A DNA stretch of 64,000 bases from Hybos culiciformis (taxonomy: Eukaryota; Arthropoda; Insecta; Diptera; Hybotidae): contig OZ023273.1 in assembly GCA_964007475.1 (NCBI GenBank), forward strand, positions 7,893,234 through 7,957,233, given 5' to 3'. The translations under genes were made by a program, and so were the position numbers. Every line of letters starts with the position of its first letter. The first letter of the stretch is position 1. Of this stretch, positions 1 through 12,800 are shown piece after piece. The notes beneath the pieces were generated by a model, which was not told where the DNA came from, ran no database searches, and was given only the letters and a program-made list of their open reading frames with translations.

Positions 1-2313
1 CAAATGGATTAGACACATTAGAAGGAATCGGTAAGAAAACAATGAATATATTGCAAGAAAATGATCCATTGCTTTTGAACAAAAGGAAAATGATTGGATT
101 AGAAACTGAAAAACCAGTTTTAAGCCAGGTTTGAATTTTTAATATTCTTGACGTCCTCGTATGTTTAATGAACGTTCATTGAGATATATCTAGTCGAAAA
201 GAGTACAAACCACACTAAACCTGTTATATGAATACATCTACACATTTCAATTCTAAAATTTTATTCGAATTATAATTAATTTATAACATTCAAGTTGTTT
301 TTAATTTAAAGCAATTTCCAAAAAAAAAATTATAATTTTAACCTCCAATTCAATACGATTCTTCGTCGAATAAGGGTTATTTATACTTTTTAAATTAAAT
401 CTGTCGTCGACAATTACAATTGGGAGATTGAATTTTCAATTTTCATTTCTTAATTTATTGAAGTAAAAGAAAAATAAGAGCTATACTTTTCTTTTATCAC
501 CCCGTTATATTTTATCGCCGCTTCAGCATAAACGGACCTTAATGAAAATATTTATATTTGTATAAAATAAAAATATATCTTCAAATTGTTGAAATGAATA
601 TTTACTTCATATTGTCTTTTATATATAAAATAAAATTAAAAAATGACCCGGCTGATGGCCTGTACGATCGTTTTACATAATTCACCATTTATTGATACAA
701 TGGAAGGAATTTTCGACCCATTCGGTTAGAGAAGAATTAAGGTTCTATTATTGATAGAATATAATGTGAAGTGAATTGATAATTAAAAGTTATTTTCTGA
801 TTCACTAGCTATATTTATTTAGGTATGTTTATAACAGATTTCACTCATCATCGGAGTGATTTTCGAAGCTATGAAAAAAGCGAATTTTGATTTTAGCAAA
901 ATTTGTGAGTATAAATGGTCAAATTAAATATAATTTAAAGACATAAAAAAAAACAATTTCTCTTACTATGAGACCATTATCGTTTTTTATTTTCATTTCC
1001 GATTGGAACTTTGTTTCATAGTCACATCACTTCTATATCACATCATATTCCATATAGGTTAGCTCATCCCAATAAGCAATTTAAATTTTGACCAATTTTG
1101 TTTTTTAAGGTGCTAAGAGAAGCAAAAGAAAAATCTGAAGAAATAGAACGGAACTTGAAGCAAATTCAAAAAAAATCTTATAAAAAACAAATACATTTTG
1201 AATCATTATTCGATTCATATTATGGTTTAGTGCATTTAGAAGCTTTGGAAATGCTATCTAAACAATCGGAATTAAAAATGAAAGCTATATTGGATCCATT
1301 AACAGGAAAAGCATTACAAGATTTAAAAGAAACTTTAGAAGAAATAAATGAATTATGTGATGTTGATCTCGACTCTCTGGATTTGGAAGACTCTTTTACA
1401 AGTTTTGATTTAAAGGACAAATTAATATCTGCTGTAAAAGATTTAGGAGTTCAAGTGGCGTTTGATGACATTTATAGGTGGGTAGTTTTTGTTAATTTGA
1501 TCTTAAAAAAATTTATATTCTTATGTATAACGATACGGTTTTTCAACTAGTCATCTGTTTTTAATATTATGTTCACTTTTGATAATAAGATATAAAGTCA
1601 TTTTATAATTTTAGATGCTGGGAAGACAATATAACTTATCTTGAAAACGATTCAAATTTTATTGTACAGGAAATTTATGAGAGGGCAATCAGATGCTTAG
1701 CAGAAACATGTGCCCTACAAATCAACAAAATGCATAAAATCGCTGAAATGATATTAATAAAAGAGCATCATAGTACCATTGTAAGTATTTTATAGTGTCC
1801 TTAACATTTACATTATCTACATGAAAATAATAACTTTTTTTTTTTATTTACCTTATTTTAACTTTTTTTTTTATATATGTATTTTTATTATTTATAAATT
1901 TAGGTATTTTTCTTTTTTAATTTAATTTATTTATTTTTTTAATATTGATATTTTTTAAATAAATTTCATTTTATATCTGCTTTTTCAATATTCTATAAGA
2001 AAACTATAAATTGTTCTTATAAATTTTTCAGTTTGAAGCTGATAATTTAGTTCAAATGACTACAATATTTTGCCAGCATTCTAAAGGAATTGGTAATAAA
2101 TTCGCTTTGAAATTAAATGATTTTGAGCAGAATGAAGAACTAAGGCAGTTGGTAACTAACATTTATTTAGAGGTAATTTTTTTTAAAGCGATTTATTATA
2201 ACTTTTTTTTTTTTATTATAAATTTAATCCTATTTCAGGTGTGCAATTGTACGACTTATATTCAAAGTGCTTTCAAACTTTTCATTCCAATAATTCAACT
2301 TGGAGCCGTATAA
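1..2313 (+). CDS. FAM114A2: FAM114A-family protein (NOXP20-like), 3' part of gene
   Basis: Partial gene entering from the left edge. Coding exons are 1-128 (first complete codon at 3), 1110-1477, 1615-1780, 2032-2172 and 2239-2313 (stop TAA 2311-2313). All junctions are GT-AG and the phases agree, giving 291 C-terminal residues. The visible protein starts NGLDTLEGIGKKTMNIL, the diagnostic block of the FAM114 (DUF719) family, where a short GLD-LE-IGKKTM segment precedes an acidic, helical C-terminal region rich in Glu/Lys/Leu. The family is poorly understood: the mammalian members are FAM114A1 (NOXP20, neuronal) and FAM114A2, and insects usually carry one copy. No membrane segment or catalytic motif is visible. 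The start lies outside the window. Intron 1 here (129-1109) is about 1 kb and shows nothing else. Family assignment is by recognition of the conserved block and is fairly secure; the exact subfamily (A1 or A2) is not resolved. Confidence 0.82.
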
Positions 2314-3858
2314 TATAAAATAACAATATTTTTAATCAAACATCTACCACAAGTTAAAAATTCTTACTTTATAAATTATACAAAACTTATTTATCTTATT
2401 ATACAGGTTAGCGATTGGAAATATAAAAAAGGAAAATTTAAATATACGTATTGTACAAAAATAAAAAGCGCTAAGTTTGTTGTTTTGAGTGCTAATGAAA
2501 GCAAGTATAAGCGTTATGGTGTGATTATGTAGAACTTACCCTAAAACGTGCAATACTTAATAAATTATATAATATATTTTATGTTTCAAAATATATATCA
2601 CATCATGTTTATCATTTTTAATTTAGTTTTGGTTTCTGCCATACAAAATTTCTCTAATTAGTTAAACTAGTTTAAGCTAAAATTATTTGTTAAAATTAGA
2701 AAGTAAAAGCGGTAAGAGTGGATTCAGTTATTTGTAATAAAACACGGCATATTCTTAATAGATGGATTCGGGCATTATAAACAATGCCTTGAAAAAAAAC
2801 AAAAAAAAATTTTCTACTCATACAAAAAAATTGTAATAAAAAATATAAACTTTATAATAAATTTGAATTTCTTTAATTTAAACTAGTTTGGTGTTTTAGT
2901 ATGGTGTGTGAACTATAAAATTTTGTATTTTTAAGTAGGTGACAACATGTTAGCCATCAAATGAAGTCTCCCGAAATGGCATCTTTATTTTCGCAAGGCT
3001 AAGTAGGCAGCGAATCACATTACTCTTTAAAAAAAAAACTCGATCATTTTTGCGATCCTAAAATATAATATAACATTTGAAATTATTAGTTTTTTAAAGC
3101 AAAAATTGTTTACTTTTTTTTTTATAACTGTCATAATTTTTCCACTTTCAAGTTTCAGAAAGTGGAAATTTCCACTATTTTTTCCGGAAAATTTTTGAGT
3201 TGCAAATAAGGTACATATTTAGATTTTTATGCATTATTTCGATGCTTACATAAAAGGTCTGCAGCATACATTTTAAGGATCTATAAAAGAAATGCCATGA
3301 AATTGAAAAAATCTCATTTAGCATTATTAAGTTGATTACGATGGCATGAAATCATTTGAAATTGAAACTTGAAAAATTTTCATTTCAAAATGAAAAGAAT
3401 TATTAAATTAAAAAAATAATTAATAAAATAAATTAAAATAAGAAAAAAGTTATAAAACATTTAGAGAAAATTATTAAGTTGATGAAAAAATATAAATATT
3501 TAATAAAACATTTTGAAATTTAAGAAAATTTCTAATTTGAAAATTTGCGACGAAATTTTTTTTTCATCTCAATATTTGTGTGTGTGCATTGGAAAAAAAA
3601 AGTTTGTGTTTTGTGTATAGTTTTTTTTTTTTATAATTTATTAAAAAAAAAATTAAATCCTTTTTTTGCAAAAATTTTTTGGCCTAGGAATTTTTTAATT
3701 TATTTATTTATTCATTTTATATATAATTATAATACTCGGTGTTTATTCAAAATTTAATATATTTTTTTAAAAATCATTGTGAATGTTAAAAAAAAGTAGG
3801 TAAAATTTTTTTGAAAAAAAAAAAAAATAAAAATAATTTGTGATTGTGAAGAAACAAA
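2314..3858. other. Intergenic region, FAM114A 3' end to trx start codon
   Basis: It holds the presumed FAM114A 3' UTR (to about 2.6-2.75 kb) and the presumed trx promoter and 5' UTR. From about 3540 to 3858 it is dense in T runs, then A runs, with GTGTGTGTG-like words just upstream of the trx ATG. No open reading frame with coding character, RNA gene or repeat was recognised. Confidence 0.5.
2559..2564 (+). promoter_or_regulatory. Candidate poly(A) signal of the FAM114A gene
   Basis: An AATAAA hexamer lies about 245 bases after the stop codon at 2313. A second AATAAA at 2736-2741 is an alternative. In such AT-rich DNA single hexamers arise by chance, so the choice is tentative. Confidence 0.35.
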
Positions 3859-6800
3859 ATGGGAAAATCAAAGTTTCCTGGGAAGCCGTCAAAATTAATA
3901 AATAAAAAACGAATAAGCGTTTTACAAGTTAAAAAAGACTTATTGAAAAATAGTAAATTAAATAAAAATAATGATGGTTCAGATGATTTTAATAAGGTAA
4001 AAATCTAAATTAACAAAATAAATAAAATAATATTGAAATCAGATTTATTTTTTATGTTGTGCAAAATTTCATTTTCATTTTATTTTCGTTTTGTATTTTT
4101 TTTACTCTAGTTAATAGTAGTAGTAGTAGTGGTAGATCATGGTTTATACTTTAAAGCCATTTCAATAATTGAAAATATGTGCGTTAATATTCAATATTTT
4201 GTTTATAAAGTTAGAAACTTAGTAAAAATGAATTTGGTCTGCTGAGTCCGCCACCAATTTGTGAACTACATCTACAGCCCGCAAAAAATATTATAGTGGC
4301 GTGTAACAAGGAATTAAAGTTTTTATTTTGGATCTGTTTATTAAAAAAAACATATTCCTACCTATTCTTAAGTACCTACCTACCTAGGTAAGCAACATGA
4401 GATTAACTTCATAGAAAGAAACAACTGAAGTTTAGTTTGAAATTAGTTAATAATTATTTTATGATGATAATTCACGCATAATTGTATCTTTTTTCATAAA
4501 ATAAATTCTTATAATATATTCAGGCATTATACAGAGGACAAAATTGTCGTTTGTATTTTTGTTTTGTATATTGTTGTTGCCATTAGCAAATAGGACAAGT
4601 TTTTATTTCGTGGTTTCGTGAACGACGACGTCGACGACAATAATGACGATTAAAAATTCTTTGGTGGACAAAACAAATAAGAATTAATATTGTAAAATGG
4701 TTCCTATTTCAAGGAGTTAATTTTTTTTCAATTGATTCTTAATTAAGGCAAGATCTGTGAAGATTAATAAAAAAACCCGTCCATCAAATCAAATTTCAAA
4801 AATAAATCTGATGGTTAGGTACCTACGTAATTTAGTAACTAATAGGTATCAGTTTTCCAAAATTGATTGTAGAGATCGTTAACCTTTGCATATTTTTTGT
4901 CCAATTGGAATGAGCATTAGTTAATCGCTAATATATGTAATTTATTCTCATGACAGGGGCCGGCAAAATTGTATTAATACCTTGACATTATACAGAACGA
5001 AACTTCCACGGGAAAAATTTCTTTTTGAGGTTTATAAGATGTTCTATGATTTTATTACTTTTTTAGCCAAAGCTTTTATTCTTACTGTGTAATTTCTTTA
5101 ACGGAGAAGGTACTAAAAGTCAATGTGAATGTACAGAAAAATAAAGTAATGTGATGTTTTGTTATGAAACCCTTTGTAAAAGGGACATAAACGCAATTGA
5201 TATTATATTAGGTAGGTATATTATACTTAAATTAAAGTAATATTTTCCCTGATATTTAAGTACTCAGTATCTAAGATAGACTAAACAGAAATAGGTACTT
5301 AAAGGAATCAAACGAATCTACCTACAGTATATAAAAGAAACCGGTTTATTTTTATGTTTTTATCCAGTTATTATACAAGGGTTTCAAAATGTTAAATCAA
5401 CTGCCAAATAATATTAAAAAAGTGAATAATTTATTGGAATTTCAAAGAAAATTCATTGAAATTAATAAATCAGGGAATAAATTTATTTAACTTATTTTAT
5501 ATCCACAATAACTATATAATACATACAAGGTATAATAATATTAAATAAAGCACAAAAATAAGAAATAAAATATAATTGCGTTTGACTCCAATTAAGTTAA
5601 ATAAAACACAAATAAAGTCAGAATAACTCACAATGGTTACTTTCAATTTCTCAATTACTTCTAGGGCTTTGACTTATATTATAGAATAACTAGATCATTG
5701 TAAATAACTACTTAGTTCTTTTTAACATAAGTCAAAGCTTGAGTAATTGACATTCCTGTTTGATTTAATTATTGCTTACAATTACTTTATAAATCTAATT
5801 GCATTTGTATTATACAAATAAAGATCTCTTCTGATGATCACTAAAAGATTAAGACAGAGGAAAAAAATACAAACCATTTTATACCTATACGCAGATATTC
5901 AATCAAAAAATAATTTTATTAATTTGATGATGACATGCACAACATCTATTTCTTCTGCTGTTGCTCCAATTTTATTTTTTATTAAAATCTACCTATCGAT
6001 ATTAAATATGAATTTATATAAATACATATTTAAAAAAAAAAAATCATACTAAGTTGAGCTTCTTTTTCGCGCATACAAAATTAACAACAACATAGTTTAG
6101 AGATCTAGTAATATAATAAAAATATTATGAAAAAGCAAAAACAATTAGCTTTATTTTATAATTTTTTTTTTTTTTTTTGATTATTAACTATAATATTGAC
6201 GATGATAACTTTTTTATTTAGTTAACTTGTTTATATTAAACAATAACCGGTTTATATCGTTTTGCAAAATAAATGGCGTGTACCTACATTTAATGCGCGA
6301 AAAAATGAAATTACTCTTTTTTATATGAATATTTTGATTCAACTTTATACCTATTTGAGATGAGGGGATAATTTATTTTATAATCATTTTTTTTTATATA
6401 AATTTAAACGTTGAACAAAAAAATGTAAATTCTCTCTTTTATAGTTATTATAGTTTGATGATAAAAAAAAATAAGATAGTTACGTAGTAGGTATGTACAT
6501 TATACACATTGTACACAAAATAAGAAATGGCTCAAAGAAAAAAAAAAAAAGAGTTTATTTGAAAAAAAAAAAAAAAAAAATGTAAGTATGTATTTAATGT
6601 TGATGAAAATTAATAATGACTACTTAAAATAGAAAATATTTATACCACTGAGGCCAGGTGGAAAAATTCTTCACTTTATTTAGAGAATTTTTGCATTATT
6701 TAGGGATTATTTATTTACATTTTACATATCAATTTGTTTTGAGGATCAAAATCGGATTCAAAGCAAATACTTACTTATTTAAATAAAATTTTGTATCAAA

Positions 6801-9800
6801 CTGTTCTGCGTGTCGCGTCAAATAATGGCACTTCCGCCAATATCATTTGCCAAGGTCTTAATACTATCGCAGGAATATTCAACTCTAAAATCACTTGACC
6901 GGGGCTCAAAAGTTATTGTTGAGTTTTGGGCAGAAAAATTTCGTTTGGTGCGTCGCCATTAGAAACTAAAAAAAAAAGAAGAACAAGATATTAGTCCTAT
7001 CGTCTTATTATTATATTATACCTTCCAGATTATTATAAGCTTCTTATACACCTGTGAAAGAACCGGCTTTCCTAGAAAAAAGAGAATCTAATATCATATA
7101 AGGAATATTAACTATATAGAATAATATTATGTATTATATAAAAATTATATTATTTTCAGATATGACAGACCGAATAGTCACCTTAGCATTAACTTAGCTT
7201 TTACACTGTATTAAAAATGGTTATGACTTTTTCTTATTATAATTGTACACTAACTAAGTATATCCAATATCCAAATTCTTGCCTGTTACACTAGCTAAAA
7301 AATTCAGCTGCACTATAATTAAATATTGAGTTTGTGTTTTTTTTGTAGGAAGATCTTAAGCTTAACTAAAGTTCGACCTATTTTCTTCTATAAGTACTTA
7401 CATATATTATTTATGTTAAATAAAATCACATCTAAATTTCGTTTTTATTTATTTACTTTTTTTATTTTGATATTTAATTCAAATTTACATTATTTAGTTA
7501 ATAGTAAGACGAAATATGTAATATTTAAATCATCATTAAAAGAATAAGTAAGTAAGTAATCTATGATTAACTACAGGCTAATATAATAATTTCATTCGTA
7601 ATTAAGGATCTGTTATGTTTAATTTAATGTGGTTTATGTAACTCAAGCAGCATTAATAACTGGTCCAGTGTTTTTCTTGGGTCAAGAATCTGTATTAGAT
7701 TTATTTATATATTAAGCAAATAAAATATATTTAGTGCAATATTAATCAAGTAAATAAAATTAAGATAAAAACCTTAACTTTTAAGAATCTTAAATGAAGA
7801 TCATTTTTTTTGTACAGGAAGTTTTTCATTTTAGTCAGAGGTTAAGTTAATATATTTATACCTTAGTACATAAAAGTCGTGCTTACTGGATCTCTTTACG
7901 AATTTTTTTGACAATTATAATGCAATGTGCTTAAGAATACAAAGTTCTTATTATAGAATGATTAAAATTTTTATCAAAATAATAATCAGAAAAACTAATG
8001 TTTAATTTTTTTTTTTGTTTTAGAAATCCTCGGAGAAATTGCCTGCGTCGGAGCCACCTGACGGCGGCGGAAAATCTGGGAATACCGATATTTCACATGA
8101 GAAAGAATTAAATTCTAAAAATGATGATGAAATTCATAATTTGGCCAAGGATAATACATCATCAATAAAGAATGATGATAACAAGCCAACTAAAAAGAAA
8201 ACAGTCACATTTAAAAATATATTAGAAACCAGTGATGATGCTTGTGCTATAAAAAGGGTTTATAATCCTACAAATAATGCTCCTTTAATACCAATAATAA
8301 AAAGGGAATGCTTAAGTAGATCAGTGCGACTAGCGAGAAGCGATTGTATAGTGAGACCATCACGTTTAACTGAAATTGTTAAGAATAATTCAAATAATAT
8401 TGATAAATTAAATTTATTAAAATTTAAAACATCACCATCATCAACATCACATTCAATATTCTCTGCAATAGAATCAGCAGGAAGAGCTTCAGTCATACCT
8501 AATATTAGCTCTTCAGTTTCTCTTTCTAATACAGATAATTCTCTTTGTAATACAGAATTATCAATGAAAATAAAACTTAATGAAGGAACTATTAAAACGA
8601 GTACATCACAATCTACTGAACCAGTTAACGTACCAGGTGAAAAAGTTTTTGTATTACCCAAACGAAGTGCGCATTCGTCTCGAGTGATTAAGCCAAACAA
8701 AAGATTTTTAATCGACATTGGAGAAAGTTCAAACAAACAAATGAAAGTTGTGTCTCCGACATCAACCACTTTCTACAGGGATTTAAAAGACGATAAACAT
8801 TCAAAGGATCTTAAACCAACTGTAAATTTCGGACAAAATAGCGTGGTAAAAGACGAAAGTGTTACTAATGATATCAACAGCAGCAGCAGTAATGGTTTTG
8901 GCAACAACGTTTCATCACCGTCAGGTTATAATAATTTTTTTAATTTTAAGAACAAAAATTTTTAATTTCGATTCAGTATGTGTAGGGATTTCCTGTACTT
9001 CCTCGCACTTAGGCTTATTGGCCCGTTGTACCACGATACCCGATGGGCCTTTTATTCTTCATAGAGAAAATATAATTCAATTAAGTGTTAAATTATAATT
9101 TTTCTATTTATATTTTAGATCAACATTATTCGGACTTATCTGATAATAAAAATTTGTCATATTTATTTAAACAAACAACCACAAATTTATTTGGAAAAAA
9201 GAATGTTAATTTTCTTAATTCAAATAATTTGCAACAACAATCAAATAAAAATATTTTGAGGGAAGCTCGATTACATTTTGATGTGTCTAAAAAAGTTGAG
9301 CCGAAATCTTTAGCTCATGATACAGGTGACTATAGTATTTTTTATCAAATTATGAAAAAATTATTAATTTTTTTTTTGTTATAGGAACATTGTGCGCTGT
9401 ATGTTCAAATCAGATTCCTAGTAAAAATGTTTCATATTCTCGAAAATATGATATATTTTGCTGTGAGATTTGTCGCAAATTTATATCAAAAATCACTAAG
9501 AGATCAATATCTTCACCAGGAACTAATAATATTCTCTGCAACAAAGGAGACGGTATGTATTTTTAAGTAATACGAATAATGATTATGTTGATTGATTAAA
9601 AATCGAGACTTTAATCAGTTTCAATTTTACGACTACGTATCTGAAATAGTATTGACAAAATATTCATAAAATTTTGAATTTTTTCGTCCACCAAGCATAT
9701 ATCTAGTGATAATTTTACTTTCAAAGCAAAACTTGTGATTTCCCGAGATAAACTTTAATTTGCACTTTTGAAGAAGAAGAGGAATTATTTAAAAAAATAA

Positions 9801-12800
9801 AAATTAAAACGTCGGAAAAATACTTCTTTCTTTCATTTTAATAAAATAACTAAATGACAGTTTTTTTATTTATTTTATAGGTCTTTGCTCTCTTACACCA
9901 GTTGCTAAAGTAAGCTTGAAATTTTTTAAGAAAACTTATAAAGAGAGATGTTCTGCTTGTTGGCTGAAGAAATGTATAAGGACGTGTCATTTCTCATCCG
10001 GGCATCGAAATCGATTAAATTGTCTATTACCGCCATATCTTGCTGATAAAGAAATTTGTGATAACAAAACAAAAAAAGGGAAATTATTTTCAGGCACTAA
10101 AAAATCATCTGAAGCTATTAATAGCGAAGTAACATTTGTTGAAGAAAAAAATAAAGCTACAAATCTTTTTACAAATATGGGCAAGAATAGTTGGAATGAG
10201 AGTTTATTCCAAAATAACCGTCTCTGTGAATCCACAAAACCGATTTCAGTGCTTACATTAAATCCCTTAAGCGAAAATAATTCAACATTTGGTGGTTCTC
10301 CGAAATTGAAAACTTCTATACTGGAGAATACAGTTTTTAATTCAACCACGTCTCTCAGCTCGTCGACCGTATTACCAAATGATGTAAAATCTGAGGAGAA
10401 TACATTAAAGTCATGCATCGAAAAATCAAACAAATCTGATGAAGCGAATTCTGTTAAAGAAACAATTGGTGTATCTAAATCCAATTTAAGAAGAAAAGAA
10501 AAAACCGCGACAAGTCCCCAACTCGAATCCTCTGTAGTATCAAAAACTAATCTTTTGGTGAATTCAGATGGCGCAAAACGACAAAGAATTGATTTGAAGG
10601 GACCTCGTGTTAAACATGTTTGCCGAAGTGCATCAATAGTTCTCGGTCAAACATTGGCTACATTTTCTGACGCTGACAGTACGATTGTGATGGTGGAGAA
10701 TGTGAACACACCACCACGACCTGAATCTCCTAATAATCCAGAAATAGAATTTTCAAGTTCCGTAGTCTTGAATGAAAATTGCTCGTCTTGTTCACAGCCA
10801 AATTCCTTGGGTTTGAGTCCACCTGCTACTCCGACGTTTGATAATACAGAAGACCCCAAGGCTTGCTTTGTGGAAGAAAATTTGTCAAAACTGACAGAGG
10901 ATTTAGTTGAAAATTTATCTGACACTACAAATAATAACTGTGCAAATGTGGACGAAAAACTAAAGTTAACAACAAAGAAAATTATTGATAATAAAGATAT
11001 TCAGGCTAACATGACAGAGCAAAATAATAACTTGTTAATAGCAAGAAAAAATTTTGATAATATAATCAATTTGGTGGAAGAAAAATCGAATCAAATGAAC
11101 ACTGTTCAGTTTGATTCCATTACGGAAGAGAACCTGAGCAGCAACTCAACAGAAGAAAGTTCTAATGATAAATTAGAAGAAGATACTTCGGATTTAAGTG
11201 ATAAGGAAGCTGGTAAACTAATATCTATTCCGGAAGAAAGTAGCAATAGTAGTAAATCAAGTGTTAAAAAAATATTAGAAGATTTTTCTTCGAAACCATT
11301 TACTCGAACAAAAATAGTTCGTTCTAATTCAATGTCTACAAGTTCAAGCTCAATGACAGGAGTAGTTGCATCTGCACCTTCAGCTCGAAACATTAATTCC
11401 GTGATGAAATTGAAAGCGTTTGAACCTAGTGTTAAACAACGGATTAATTTACCTGTTGCTATATCTATTGATTTTTGGGAAAATTATGATCCAGCTGAGG
11501 TTAGTCAAAACGGTTTTGGTATAATTGTTACTGAGTTAAATTCAGTCAAAGCGCTTTGCTTTTTGTGCGGTAGTATTGGAGTTGATCCAATGATTTTTTG
11601 TGCTTGCTGTTGTGAACCATATCACCATTACTGCATTGCAGATGAATACAATTTAAAACATGCCGACGATACTATTTCTAATATCCTGAATACGTCAATC
11701 AACCCTGAAGAAAATTTAAATTTAATAACAAATCGTTTGAATTGGCTGTGTCCCCGTTGTACTGTTTGTTATACTTGCAACATGTCTTCTGGCTCCAAGG
11801 TTAAATGTCAAAAATGTTTCAAAAATTATCACAATACTTGCTTGGGAACAAGTAAAAGGCTTTTGGGAGCTGATCGTCCTTTGATATGTGTAAATTGTTT
11901 GAAATGTAAAAGTTGTGGCACCACTAAAGTAACCAAATTTGTGGGGAACCTCCCAATGTGCCAACAGTGTTTTAAATTGCGTAAAAAAGGTAATTTTTGT
12001 CCCGTTTGCCAGAAATGCTATGAAGAAAATGATTTTGATTTAAAGATGATGGAATGTGGTTCCTGTATGCAATGGGTTCATTCACGATGCGAAGGATTAT
12101 CGGATGAACAATATAATTTGTTGAGCTCCCTGCCGGAACATATCGAATATATATGCAAGAACTGTTCATTTAACACACTTTGTGATAAAGATCAATCTGA
12201 ATGGAGAGAAGCGGTTACAGCAGAATTTAAATCTGGGCTTTTAAGTGTTGTGAAATTATTAAGCAAAAGTCGACAAGCATGTGCTTTGTTGAGAGTCAGT
12301 CCGCGAAAGAAAACTAATACAGAGTGTATTTGTGATACAAATTTTAATGGTGGGTCAACATCTCCTAATGTTATTCGGAATTTACAATTTAATAAAGAAA
12401 GCCCAACTCTAATGCAAGATGAAGATGTTTCCCAGGACAGTAATGATTCGGTTCTAACTGATTTAGCTAAAAAGTCTTCTTTACAAAAGTGTTTGTGCCA
12501 AGCACAAAATTCTTCAACACAACAGTTATCAAACAATTTCAATTTAGTTGATGTGAAAAAAAAAATTAATTTTGGATCTTATATGTCCTTGTCAGAATTT
12601 CATTATGATATGACAAAAATTATAACGCAAGCTAATTACGATGATTTAATGATTGCTTACAAAGAAATACTCAGCGAGACATTTCCTTGGTTTCAAAACG
12701 AAACGAAAGCATGTACTGATGCGCTCGAAGAGGATATGTTCGACTCAAATCAATTTAATCAAAATTCAAACGATGATATCTTGATGAGAGATGGTGGCGA

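Noticed and set aside
3545..3757. 70-codon frame upstream of trx
   Set aside because: Made of Phe/Lys from T and A runs; lies in the presumed trx 5' region.
8260..8769. 169-codon minus-strand frame inside trx exon 2
   Set aside because: Shadow of the trx coding strand; no splice context or recognisable protein.
9987..10484. 165-codon minus-strand frame inside trx exon 5
   Set aside because: Antisense shadow of trx.
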